64,000 nucleotides of DNA from Fratercula arctica (lineage: Eukaryota; Chordata; Aves; Charadriiformes; Alcidae): positions 111,431,757 through 111,495,756 of the forward strand of contig CANTUZ010000001.1 in NCBI GenBank assembly GCA_947846985.1. The letters run 5' to 3'. Position 1 is the first letter of the stretch. The number at the start of each line of letters is the position of its first letter. The notes below the pieces were generated by a model. That model made no database searches. It saw nothing but the letters and a program-made list of their open reading frames with translations, and was not told the DNA's origin. Both the position numbers and the translations under genes were made by a program. This document shows, in pieces, positions 24,751 through 36,019 of the stretch.

Positions 24751-26651
24751 GAAAATATTAAAGAGGGAGGCAATTTTACATTGAGAATGTAGAATCCTTC
24801 CTCGAATCATTTCAGAGGTTGTGAACAAACAACAAAGATTCAAACTACGTAATTTCTCAAATGGTCATGAGGGTTCCTCATGCAGTCACTTGATGTGACA
24901 AGTGAGGTTTTAAGAAAAAACTAAAAATATTTTTAGATTTGATAAGAAATCTCAAGTGTTACTAATGCTACACAAGACAGTTCTGTCTGAGCAGGCTACG
25001 ACTGTTATCACATTGCTGTAGATACGAAATGATATTGATGATTCATAGACTTTGAGAACTGATTCAACCTTACTCCTTTGGTGAGTAACATATCAGAGAG
25101 GGAACAATATCTCTAGGAAAAGTCTGAAGAAATAGTGCGTTCCCCAGGGCCAGGGTGACATGCTGGCCATGAGATGTTGCTTCCGCTACCTGCTGGTTGT
25201 TCCAGGGGAACAACTACATTCCTCTCCCATTTTCTCCACTCCCCAAAGCGGATGTAGCAAAAAAAGAACAGGACCACATCACCTGCAGTATTTCTACTAA
25301 CTTGGCAATGCTAATTCAGGTGTATGGAGAGTGGTCCTCCTTAGTGCTGCTGAATGCTCCATGTCCCTTACTTTATGTAATAAAATATATCACAGACATC
25401 CTTATTGCTTGTGCTCCCCCCTCCTCCTCACCTTACTTTCTCTTTTTATGTCATGTCGCTTTTTTTCAGGTGGATTTGGGGACTGAAGTGGGGTGTGGGT
25501 TGTCTCAGGACTACTGGTTGCTTGCTAACTGTGATCTTTATGAATTGGTACAACATAATTTTGATTACCATTTGTATTGAGGGGTGTGTACACACTGTGG
25601 CACATCATCACCAAGAGATGCTGTACAGACAAGGCATCTCACATGACCTCACTGTTGAACACCTGTGACTGGATGTTTCACTCTCAAACAACTGCATCTT
25701 GGTAGGTTTCCCATGCTTGCACCCCTGGGAACATGCTAGACATCTGGTAGAGCAACTGGGGAAAGCAGCTGTGGCTACACAGGCACTGTGGGCAGGGGCC
25801 AGTGAACCTGCAGAAGTGCAGACTGGACCATGAGCACATTGTATAATCACTGTGCAGCCTGGATTTTCAGACAGAGATGGCATCTGGCTGGGGACATCAG
25901 TGCCAGCACCTTATGGTGCAATGGCTCATTTTCACCACTCAGAATTTTTCTGCTTTAACTTTTGGTTCAACAACCATTTTTCTCTGATGGTTCATTTCTT
26001 GCTAGTATCCTTCACTCTCTTTGGTCTACAGATGTTGCTGCACATACCTCATGCACATCCCTCCCTTCTTGCACCAACGTTCCGTAGGAATGTCTTTTCC
26101 TAACAAGAACACGTTACTAAATAAGGAAACAAAGAGCAGCTGTTGATATTTATTACTTCCCACCTCAATTTGCAATGACTGATTCATCAGTTTTCCAATC
26201 CACCCCTCTTCCATCTCAGTGAAGAGCCAGAGACATTTTAGGACTATCCTTTTGATGGATACAAATACCAGGAGCAAGGATAAAACAAAGTACCTTTCCT
26301 GTGAAGTCTTGAAAGGACAAACAATCTCAGTAGTGGAGTTACCACACACAACTACTCAAATCAATTCAGGGCAGGCATATAGAACGAAGCAAAAGAAAAA
26401 TATAAAGTTTAAGGTACAACACAGAGAAGAACTATATAAGGCAATATGTTTGTGCCTCGAAATTTACCTGTGAGTTTTGTTTTTTTCTAAGACAGTTTTT
26501 ACATTTCTGTAGAAATGCAGAAAATCTTTGCACTTTGTTATCTTTCCTTCCCGACTGAAATATTTCCATCCTAATTGATCAGCAATAGTCACTTCAAATT
26601 ACCTTGACAAGTGATAACCTATTATCCAAGTATCAATGCATTTGATGAATT

Positions 26652-26872
26652 TGAGGACCCTAGGAACTACTTACCTGCGAGCCTCACCTCTCTGCCTGGT
26701 AAGATCACGGAACACATTCTCCTAGAAGCTATGCTAAGGCACATGGATGACAGGGAGGTGATTTGAGACAGCCAGCATGGCTTCACCAAGGGCAAGTCCT
26801 GCCTGACCTTCTGTGACTTCTATGATGGAGTGACTACATCAGTGTGCAAAGGAAGAGCTACGGCTATCATCT
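26652..26872 (+). mobile_element. CR1 LINE, 5' part of a copy split by an LTR insertion
   Basis: This sense CR1 ORF2 segment starts at the Asn-Tyr-Arg-Pro region and runs through the Leu-Leu-Glu-Ala-Met-Leu and Gly-Lys-Ser-Cys-Leu segments to the point just before palm motif A. It contains an in-frame TGA near 26764, likely CGA to TGA by CpG decay. At 26873 it is interrupted by a solo LTR; the next CR1 bases, in the correct order, resume at 27511. The two blocks are therefore one insertion. Confidence 0.9.
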
Positions 26873-27510
26873 TGTTCTGAGTTGAGTGACACAGGACTAA
26901 CTTCTCTTCTAATGCTTGGGAAAACTGCACTTTCAGAAGACTCTAGTGTCTGAATTTGTGAAAATATTTACTTTATAGCCAGCTAGGCTATGTGGAATTC
27001 AAGGTCTCAGTGTTTTTGAGCCTTGTCAGGTGCAGGGATGAGGAGGAGCGAGGCCTGTGCATTTGACCCAGGCTGGCCAACAGGATTATTTCATACCATA
27101 AATGTCACATTCAGTATAAATTAAAAAGTTTGCTGCATAGTTGGCTCTCTCCCTTGATGGTGGCAGTCCAGAGAACTTCTTGTTCGGTGCCAGACCCTTG
27201 AGGCCTTCGCTTCCTCCCAGAGCCACAGCGCTTGCAGTGTCCGACATTTGCTGTCCACTGCTGGGAGTGCACAGTTTCCTACTGATATAACTGGCTGAGT
27301 ATAATCCTTGTGTATTTTATATTGGTATCGGGATCAATACTGGTTCTTTAATATTATTGTTAATTATTTAGTCTTATCCTATTAAATCTGTTCATATTTC
27401 AACCCTTGTGTTTCCTTATTTTCCTCAATCCCCCCTACCCGCCTGAGAAGGGGTCGTTAGGTGATAGAATAATTGTCTAAATATTATGGGTTTTCTCAAA
27501 TCATAACACA
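26873..27510 (+). mobile_element. Solo LTR of an endogenous retrovirus nested in CR1
   Basis: The 638-bp element begins TGTTCTGAG and ends ATAACACA, giving TG...CA termini. It has a TATA-like CAGTATAAA at 27112-27120 and an ATTAAA polyadenylation-like signal at 27381-27386 followed by a T-rich region, the normal order in a sense LTR. The flanks are CATCT (26868-26872) and TATCT (27511-27515), an imperfect 5-bp target duplication, which would fit a class III (ERVL-like) element. No internal retroviral genes remain. Because it splits a CR1 copy, it inserted after that CR1. Confidence 0.85.
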
Positions 27511-28634
27511 TATCTGAACTTCTCTAACACTTTTGACATGGTCCCCCCACAGCATCTTTCACTCTAAATTGGAGAGATATGGATTTGATGGGCTGACTGT
27601 TTGGTGGATGAGGAATTGGTTGGATGGTGGCATCCAGAGGGTAGTGGTCAATGGCACAATGTCCAGATGGAGACTGGTAACAAGTGGTGTCCTTCAGGAG
27701 TCTGTACTGGGACCCATACTATTTAATATTTTCATCAATGACATAGACAGTGGGATGGAGTGCACCCTCACCAAGTTTACCAATGACTCCAAGCTCAGTG
27801 GTGTGTTTGACATGCCTGAGGGATGGGATGCCATCCAGAAGGACTTGGACAGGCTTGAGAAGTGGGCCTGTGTGAACCTCATGAGGTTCAACAAGGCCAA
27901 GTGCAAGGTCCTTCATGTGGGTCGGGGCAACCCCCGGTATCAATACAGGCTAGGGGATGAAGGTATTGAGAGCAGCCCTGCCAAGAAGGACTTAGGGGTA
28001 CTGGTGGATGAAAAGCTGGACATGAGCTGACAGTGTGAACTCGCAGCCCAGAAAGCCAACTGCATCAAAAGAAGCATGGCCAGCAGGTCGAGAGAGGTGA
28101 TTCTACCCCTCTACTCTGCCCTGGTGAGACCCCACCCGGAGTACTGCGTCCAGCTCTGGAACCCCCAACATAAGAAAGATATGGACCTGTTGGAGCGGAT
28201 CCAGAGGAGGGCCACAAAAATGATCAGAAGGCTGGAGCACCTCTCCTGTGAAGACAAGCTGAAAGAGTTGGGGTTGTTCAGCCTGTAGAAGAGAAGGCTC
28301 CAAGAAGACCTTATTGTGGCCTTTCAGTACTTAAAGGGGGCTTAGGAGAAAGGTGTGGACAGACTTTTTTACCTGTAACAATAGGACATGGCGTAATAGT
28401 TTTAAACTAGAAGAGGGTATATTTAGACTAGATATAAGGAAGAAATTTTGGTTTTTTCAAAGAGGGTGGTGAAACACTGGACCATGTTGCCCAGAGAGGC
28501 TGTAGATGCCCCATCCCTGTAAACATCCAAGATCAGGTTGGACGGGGCTCTGAGCAACCTGATCTGGTTGAAGATGTCCCTGCTTATTGCAGGGGGGTTG
28601 GAATTCCAACCCAAAATATTCTACAATTCTATGA
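27511..28634 (+). mobile_element. CR1 LINE, 3' part of the split copy
   Basis: This block continues the CR1 interrupted at 26872, from palm motif A to the 3' end, with a CAACCC box and an ATTCTACAATTCTATG-like tail near 28610-28634. Relative to the young copies it lacks about 12 bp near 28065 and has point decay throughout. Together with 26652-26872 it is a 5'-truncated insertion of roughly 1.35 kb. Confidence 0.93.
27533..28288 (+). pseudogene. CR1 ORF2 reverse-transcriptase relic
   Basis: This is the coding relic inside the split CR1. An open block (27533-28030) runs from the Tyr-Gly-Phe-Asp-Gly segment to Lys-Leu-Asp-Met-Ser, and a second block (28076-28288) from Arg-Ser-Arg-Glu-Val-Ile to Lys-Glu-Leu-Gly. 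In an active element the protein is a reverse transcriptase that copies CR1 RNA at the target site. Here the Phe-Ala-Asp-Asp catalytic motif reads Phe-Thr-Asn-Asp (27776-27787), losing one catalytic Asp. A TGA at 28028-28030, probably from CGA, closes the first block. It is not functional. Confidence 0.88.
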
Positions 28635-30654
28635 ATTACTAATAAGTTCCAAGAGGCTTTTAGGAACACGAAAATTATATAAATTGGCAAACGATCACTG
28701 AGAAACAGGTTCTTCTCCATAAGATATCAGGTAGGATCTATTTTTCAACAATCACAGAGAGATTGTTTCCAAACTGTACTTAAGTCTGAAGCTTGTAAGT
28801 TCTCCTGTAAGTATTTATATCAATAGGTCTCATAGAACATATACCTCACACTTCTTACGTTTTTTTAGTGTTGACACTGTAGCACCAGAATGGCCACATC
28901 AACTGCATGAAGGTGGCTTATATTCGAAATAGCATTCTTTTTTGGCACAAACCCTTTAAATAGCTGTCCATCTGAGAAACCTGCATAATTATTTTACATT
29001 TCCATAGTTGTGACATGTAATTTCACTTATTTTGAAAAATCTGTTGATGTGTTTATGTTCCCATGAGCTCATCAGGCAGTGGGATGTTCCTTTCCCTGAG
29101 GAACTGGAAGACCTGGCATTAGCACCCTATGCTTCCCAGCCATTTACAGTTGTCCATACTAAAAGAATGATTTAGAAAACAACCAAATTAGAAGACAACA
29201 TTTAGTCTGGGGAAGATTAAAGACTATTTTTTTATATTTTAGTGTGTATTTCATGTATGTTGTATGCGTATCTGAGAAGATATTTGGAAGACTATTTCTG
29301 CTTCTGCCACATAATTCTTTAAAGCCTTAACAGCAACATTTACTGCTGTGACTGCTGTCAAGTATTTGGTTTTCTGTCAGCTAGGCAGAGCATCAAGTCA
29401 TGTTCCCTTGCGTCACAATGCTCTGTATCATTTTTACTCCAGTTAATTTCTTTTCTACTTGTCGATAGGATAAGTGGGACAAGAGTGAATGCATAAGGGT
29501 GTGTGTCTGATGTCTTTTCACAATGGATAATTCAGAGCATCTTAAACATTTTAGGTTCATCAAGTATAACTTGACACACTGTAACATAGCTTGCTTAACA
29601 AAAGAAAAATCAGCAACTCAAAGATGTTTCCCTAGTGTAAAAAATATCTAAGACTTCTAAATGGTAAACTTTGTATTTTGGTATGAATGATTTTTGGAAG
29701 CATATTCTCCATCCTTTTCTTTTTCCGCTTTTAAACAAGCTTAGGAAAGCATGACTGGTTTATTATACTTTCTTTACTGCAGGCATAGCTGAAGATAACA
29801 TTTCCTCCTGTCTAAACAGAATTCCTTTGATACCAACCTCCTGTTTCCATTTTTAAAAAGAACAACTGTTTCAAATGTCAGTCTTTGAATTTATGATTTT
29901 CTTGGTTGCTATGCCATCTCATTTAATATTAAACTCTTGAATGTTAAAAAAAATAATCACAAAATGTTTTTTGCATGTTGCTTTGACATGCAATATTTAC
30001 TGCAAATGTTTTTTAATTAACTTATTTTCTGACTTTGGACTACTAACTCTTTTCAGGGTCCTTTTGCCTGTGATGTGTAACCAGTAGAGGACACTGCAGA
30101 GAGAGAGACACAGAGAGAGAGAGGCATGAACTATCCAGAAAAAAATAAAGTAAATCTATTTCAAATGAGAGTGGGAATATAAGTTTCTACTGTATGATCC
30201 AAGACACTCCATTTGGAGAGGTCTTTGGTTTGCTGTTTGTCCTTTTCATCCTTATTTCTCTGACTTCTTTCCTCATAACAAGACTCATTGTAAGAAAAAC
30301 CTGACACCGTTATAGCTGCTAAGAGGTTTCTGACATTTCTTTGTCTCTACTATATGGAGTTAGGAAAGCTTCAAGGTCATTTTCAAGACAAAACCTGATC
30401 ATCTTCTACTTGCCATTAACAGGGATGATAATAAGTTGTGACAGTAAAGTGTCCATAATAACCTATTGCAAAATAAAATGTCCACTATATATCTCTTGAC
30501 AGTATGAAATCACAAAGATATGCCTACAATGAAATATGCATTATTGAATTTGCTTAATACCTAACTCTACTGCATATTCAAATCAATGCCACAAATTTAT
30601 GCAATGTCAGTATAGGCAGGACATCCAACAGGAATACTTACACTTGTAGCACGT
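28635..30654. other. Unique AT-rich DNA, no gene seen
   Basis: No gene or transposon recognised. A GA-rich microsatellite lies near 30098. Confidence 0.55.
30098..30123. repeat. (GA)n microsatellite, imperfect
   Basis: GA dinucleotides are interrupted once by CACA. Simple repeat. Confidence 0.85.
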
Positions 30655-31250
30655 TGTGGTGGTTTTGGCCAGATTGGCCAATCAGAACGACAGATGACCC
30701 TTCCCCCTCTCTCCAAAGACAGGAGAGGAAGAGATAAGGAGATTTACGAGTTTAGAAAAAGAATTAAACTACTTTAATGAAAATAATAATAAATAAGGAA
30801 ATAAGAAATAATATATACAAAACCATATCCAGCTGCCAGGATGACGATCGTGTCACCAGCAGAAAAAGGGAATGTCCCAGACTGGAGTCAGTGACGGACA
30901 GGAGCTGAATTCTGGATCTGGAGTCGGGATCAAAGGCAGACAAACAGACAGGGTGCTCCTCGGACGTTGGTCATTGAAAAAAAAAAAAAAGGAGACTTGC
31001 CCCTTTGATCCCTTAGCTTTTATACTGAGTGTGATACAGATGGGATAGGATACCCAGTTGGTCAGTTTTGGGTCACCTGTCCTGTCCACTCCTCCCTGCA
31101 GGTGTGACCCCTCTACGCTTCTCCACTTCTGACCCTCTAACGGGGCAAATAGTGAAGTTAGCTGACCTTAGTTGTTATAGCAATAAGTATACGCAAAAGC
31201 CTCTGTGCGTACCATCTCTTATCACTCTGAGAGCGAACAGTTTCTGAACA
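30655..31250 (-). mobile_element. Endogenous retrovirus LTR, minus orientation
   Basis: On the plus strand it begins TGTGGTGGTTTTGGCC, which is the reverse complement of an LTR 3' end. On the minus strand the order is as expected for an LTR: a TATA-like box (reverse complement of 31016-31025, reading AGTATAAAAG), then the R/U5 region, then an ATTAAA polyadenylation-like signal (30773-30778 read on the minus strand). The family resembles a retroviral LTR I recall from bird genomes. An A14 run at 30977-30990 is probably later slippage. The right edge is not fixed: a CA occurs at 31250, but similarity may extend to about 31355, and I found no convincing target-site duplication to the left flank CACGT. 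Confidence 0.75.
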
Positions 31251-32785
31251 ATATGCTGTTAATTTCAGAGTTCAGTCAGTTAGAAGAGGCCCAGCTAAAA
31301 AGTAAAATTACAAAACAGAAAATTGATTCTGTTTTACCTCAAACGAGGACACATATGAGGGTTGTTCTGTATCAATGTTTCTCATTTGGAAAGCAAAAAT
31401 ATATTTCCTTATGGTCATGCAAATATCTATTATTAATAATTCCTATATTCTGTGAGAGGACAATTTTTCATGACTCTGAAAATTCTGCCTCTCTGTTTGT
31501 GGTTGTTTCTATTGCATGTGTATAATCAGACATTCATCTGTATAATCATCATACTCTTACTTCATAGAGCAGTGGGGACACACTTCCCTGACCTTCAACT
31601 TAAAGAAATGGTGCATTTTCCCTTGTGAACTAAGATTAGGCAAAAAGATAAGTGAAAAGCACCAAAATGTCCACCAATGTAGTGAGCGAATTACTGAAAT
31701 AAGATTAAGTTCCCAAGGTTTAGTCCTGTTCTCGTTGCACCTCAAATGGGTACACGGCTTTAAAAGAAAGAAAAAATATTGTTAGAAAAAGTATTTTTCT
31801 CTTTAAGAGCATAGATAAGAATTCAGATAGATGCCTTGGCATTTTCTTACAAATTGATGGTAGCCTCCTAGACTGTTTTTTTTCCACTTTACACATTGGG
31901 TGATGTTTTCTGAATGGTAGAAATCTAAATCAAGTGACAATATGTCCTATGATGACTAATAGAAATGTAATGACAGCCCATGCCACAAGTAAGATACTTA
32001 AAAACTTTTTCTACAGATGAATAAAAAGTTCACTTTCCCCAGCCTTTGGGTATCTGTATTTGAGCTCTTCATCTGGAATTTTTTTAAAGGAAATTGCAAG
32101 AACGAGGGATGTGATTGACCTTGACTTAGGGTAGGCATCTAAAATAAATCAGACTAATCAGAGTCTGCTTCTCTCTAGCATCCAAATAGGCAATCAAGAC
32201 AACTAGCTAACAGAATTAGCTGATATATTTCAAGCAACTTAAAAGAAAAAGTCATTTCACTGAGCCTTGGGAATACAGCCTTTTCAACTCAGTAGTTGTA
32301 TTGGTTTGGGAAGACATCCAAACACCTCTCTAAACTTTTAATGCCTGGACACTCAAGCCTCTCCTGTACAATATTGCTGTACCTCAAAAAAATGTTGAGA
32401 TTAATATTTAACGGTGGTTTGAGTCCTTCCCAGCAGAATGTGAGGGAAGTGTGCTGAGTGATAAATTGAATCTCTGGTGTAAAACACAGAATTGCTTTTT
32501 GTTTGTGAAAAGTTCACAGTTAATCCCAATTTGACATTGTTTTTCAACATCTGCAGACAATCACTAGGCAAAACAGTCATCAGACGTACGATAGCTCACG
32601 ATATGCAAAGGCTGGGTATGTTCTCCCTGACAAATGATTGCTTGCCTTCCACAAGTATGGCAGAGAGGCTGGAAGAGTGAGCCCACAAGTGCCCAGTAGC
32701 TGCCTAAGGCTGAAACAGAACCTCAGCATACTACTTCCTCTGTGGAGACAATGAGAGAACAAACAGCATCTGACAGATATTTAGC
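31251..32785. other. Unique DNA, possibly including the outer edge of the LTR
   Basis: The first 100 bases may still belong to the LTR at 30655. Beyond that no gene or transposon was recognised. Confidence 0.45.
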
Positions 32786-34294
32786 CCCTACTACAAGAAA
32801 GATATGGACGTGCTGGAACCACTCTCTATTATATTCCGAAAGTCATGTCAGTCTGGTGAAGTCCCCACTGACTGGAAAAGGGGAAAAATAATCCCCATTT
32901 TCAAAAAGGGAAAGAAGGAGGAACCAGGGAACTATAGGCCAGTCAGTCTCATCTCCATGCCTGGTAAGATTATGGAGCAGATCCTCCTGGAGGCACTGCT
33001 GAGGCAGAAGAATAACGAAGAGGTGTTTGGGTACAATCAACACGGCTTCACCAAGGGCAAATCATGCCTGACAAACCTGGTGGCCTTCTATGAGTAGGTC
33101 ACAACATCAATAGACAAGGGGAGAGCAACTGACGTAATTTACCTGGACCTGAGCAAAGCCTTTGACACTGTCCTGCATGATATCCTGGTCTCCAAGCTGA
33201 TAAGATATGGCTTTGATGGACTGACAATTCAGTGGATAAAGAACTGGCTTGACAGCTGCACCCAAAGAGTGACTGTCACTGGGTCCATGTCCAAGTGGAG
33301 ACCAGTGACAAGTGGAGTCCCTCAAGGATTAGTACTGGGACTGGTCTTGTTTAACATCTTCGTCAGCGACATGGACAGTGGCATAGAGCGCACCCTCAGC
33401 AAGTTTGCCGATGACACCAAGCTGTGTGGGGCAGCTGACACGCTGGAGGGAAGGGATGCCATCCAGAGGGACCTTGACAGGCTGGAGAGGTGGGCCCATG
33501 CCAACCTCATGAAGTTCAACAAGACCAAGTGCAAGGTCCTCCATCTGGGTCGGGGCAATCCCAAGCACCGATATAGGCTGGGCAGTGACTGGCTTGAGAG
33601 CAGCCCTGAAGAAAAGGACTTGGAGGCGCTGATGGACGAGAAGCTCAACGTGAGCCGTCAGTGTGCACTAGCAGCCCAGAAAGCCAATCGTATCCTGGGC
33701 TGCATCAGGAGAAGCGTGGCCAGCAGGTCGAGGGAGGTGATTCTCCCCCTCTGCTCCACTCTCGTGAGATCCCACCTGGAGTACTGCGTCCAGTTCTGGA
33801 GGCCCTACTACAGGAAAGATATGGACATGCTGGAACGTGTCCAGAGAAGGGCCACGAGGATGATCAGAGGGCTGGAGCACCTCTCCTATGAGGACAAACT
33901 GAGGGACTTGGGGTTGTTCAGTCTGGAGAAAAGAAGGCTCCGAGGAGACCTTATAGTGGCCTACCAGTATCTTAAGGGGGCCTACAAGAAAGCTGGTGAG
34001 GGACTTTTTAGGATGTCGGGTAATGGTAGGACCAGAGGGAATGGATTAAAACTAGAGATGGGATGATTCAGATTGGATGCTAGGAAGAAGTTCTTCACCA
34101 TGAGGGTGGTGAGACACTGGAACAGGTTGCCCAGAGAGGTGGTGGATGCCCCATCCCTGGAAGTTTTTAAGGCCAGGCTGGATGGTGCTCTGAGCAACCT
34201 GATCTAGTGGGAGGTGTCCCTGCCCATGGCAGGGGGGTTGGAACTAGATGATCTTTAAGGTCCCTTCCAACCCTAACAATTCTATGATTCTATA
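32786..34294 (+). mobile_element. Young CR1 LINE, 5'-truncated, with displaced 34-bp 5' piece
   Basis: The sense CR1 runs from the ORF2 fingers domain (32820) to a complete 3' end with a GGTCCCTTCCAACCC box and ATTCTATGATTCTAT tail. It closely matches the minus copy at 60073-63119: 8 differences in about 345 bases compared by eye. Before 32820 lies a 34-bp segment (32786-32819) that belongs about 1 kb further downstream in CR1. It matches 60534-60567 (minus) at 34 of 34 positions and its own internal counterpart at 33803-33836 at 32 of 34. The join shares AAC with both partners. Full-length CR1 is several kilobases, so ORF1 and the endonuclease are absent. Confidence 0.95.
32804..34066 (+). 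pseudogene. CR1 ORF2 reverse transcriptase, one frame with one internal stop
   Basis: A single frame spans the reverse transcriptase from fingers to the C-terminal region, interrupted only by TAG at 33095-33097 and ended by TGA at 34064-34066. Visible motifs are Lys-Gly-Lys-Ser-Cys-Leu-Thr-Asn (just before 33080), motif A Leu-Asp-Leu-Ser-Lys-Ala-Phe-Asp (33143-33166), Ser-Gly-Val-Pro-Gln-Gly (33311-33328) and the catalytic Phe-Ala-Asp-Asp (33404-33415), all intact. The C-terminal block includes Tyr-Tyr-Arg-Lys-Asp-Met-Asp and Arg-Arg-Ala-Thr-Arg-Met-Ile-Arg. The last 60 or so residues found in other CR1 copies lie beyond the TGA. Both stops recur at the same sites in the copy at 60-63 kb. The first ATG lies in the displaced 34-bp piece and is not a real start. 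Confidence 0.9.
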
Positions 34295-35559
34295 ATGTGT
34301 AAAGTCCAGCAATAGAAGAGAACAGCAGTAAGGGTGGTGTAAAAAGAACCAGGCAGATATTTCCAGCTTGTTCCCTGAAATGAAGATCCAGGGGAAAAAT
34401 TGAGGAGAGGGAAAGAAACTACTTGCAGTGAAAAGTTTTGAAAAATTACCTATTTTCTAACAAAATAAAGAATAATAATGCATTTTGACCTGCAGTTAAA
34501 AATGAACACATAATTAAATAGCTTTGAAAATTATATGTTTTCCTTTAGAGGTCATTCTAACATGGAAGACATTGTGTAACAGCAAAAGGAAAAAACTAAA
34601 TCAAAACAACTTTCCAGTCCACTTCCAAAATGACTTTGCCTTAAATAAAACTTCTGAACTAAAATGCTTTAAAACTTCTACAAGACTTTTTATCTTGCAT
34701 TTTTGCTTCTCTGTAACTGGAGAAGCTTTTGCATCAGCACAACTGGATTTTTCCGCAAATTACAGTTTGTTAAATACACTCATTTCCGTGAGATGGACAG
34801 GAGACCAATAACAAATCAATCTTTACTCGGAATGATTTTTTTTTTACTTCTTCCTTACTCTTAATGTCATATTCAAGAAAAACCTAGCCAATTACAGGTA
34901 CTGATATTTAAATTGTACACAATATTAATTGCAAAGAAAAGAACTGACATGAGAACAGTGTTGTTCTGAGTAATGCACAAACCTGGAAGCAGAAAATCAT
35001 CACTGCTCTTCTAAATACACTAGAATTTGGCAAGGTATCCAGCAGGGGTTTGGATTATTTTTTTTTTTTTTGCTGGATTTTGTATCATGGAGGTAGAGTA
35101 CCTTCGCCGTCAATAAGAAATAACTAATGTTGAAACTCTCCAAGAAAACTCATTTTTGACCAACATTAGAATTTTTGACTGAAATTTGGTTTCTGGTCTA
35201 TTTATTCCTCAGCAAACATCAGAATTTCCTGTGGGGAACAAACATACACCCTTAACTTCAATAGTTTTCTTTTTTAGTTGGAGCATGGAATACCCTTACT
35301 CTGCAGTACCTCTGCAGCATATTTTGGGAATAATAACTTCGGTGTGTGGTTTTCCTCTCCAGTCTGCATTTTCCTTAAATGGATACTCCTCCATTGCAGA
35401 CTGTGGGCACCCGACTTCCCTGATGTACAGCTTGCTCCCAGGCAGCACCTCCCAGGCTGCCCTCCCCATCTCAGCTATCGGCTGCTCCGAGTGTGTTGCT
35501 CCCAGTGTGGAGCAATTCAGTCTTCTGGCTAAGTCACATCAAAGATTAGCTCTTTTGGA

Positions 35560-35598
<39 letters not shown>

Positions 35599-36019
35599 TG
35601 GCAAACTTTTTGCTGTTTCAGGGTTTAAGTATTCCAGACTCTCATCCCTTCTGGACTTGGCAGACTACCTAGAAAATAAATGCTATTGCCTCGCATAAGA
35701 CTGACCTGACCAGTCAAGCAGGCAGGGATCTTCACACAGATGTGATTTTTTGCAAGGAAAGGTCCATTTAGAGACCAGTCCTCCTTCGCCCTCATGATCA
35801 GTGCAGCTGTTTCCCGCTTGTGGCTACAAGGAAACAGGATGTTGTCCCGAAGGATGAGTGCTTCAACTGGATACACATTTAAACAGCGTGTGGATGGAGG
35901 CAGGAGGATAGAAAGCGAGAGCAATTTGCTTCCCTCCCCTTCCTCATGGCCAACAGGAAGAAAAGATTTCTAACAAGAAGAAAAATCTAGGCTCCATGTT
36001 GTCTGCTCTTATAATATTA
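34295..36019. other. Unique AT-rich DNA, no gene seen
   Basis: No gene is supported. A 127-codon open frame (35186-35569) runs into a poly(A) tract and has no recognised domain. Confidence 0.5.
35568..35594. repeat. Poly(A)27 tract
   Basis: Twenty-seven consecutive A residues with no AATAAA-type signal in the preceding 40 bases. Either a mononucleotide repeat or the tail of an unrecognised retrocopy. Confidence 0.9.

Larger units (their letters stand above)
18311..26651. other. Unique AT-rich DNA, no gene seen
   Basis: About 8.3 kb without a supported gene or recognised transposon. Points of note are an inverted pair of CRE-like half-sites at 21056-21070, an inverted SOX-type motif at 22926-22938, a poly(A) run at 24723-24750, and a 127-codon open frame at 25197-25580 that I could not match to any family. 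The stretch 23375-23530 keeps several homeobox/CRE/POU-like motifs. Confidence 0.5.

Noticed and set aside
25197..25668. Overlapping open frames of 127 and 87 codons
   Set aside because: No recognisable domain, two overlapping frames on the same strand, no promoter or splice support; treated as chance.
30853..31089. 78-codon minus-strand frame
   Set aside because: Lies inside the LTR and includes an A-run product; not a gene.
30645..31360. Target-site duplication for the minus-strand LTR (CACGT versus CATAT or CGTAC)
   Set aside because: Best matches were only 3 of 5 bases, no better than chance.
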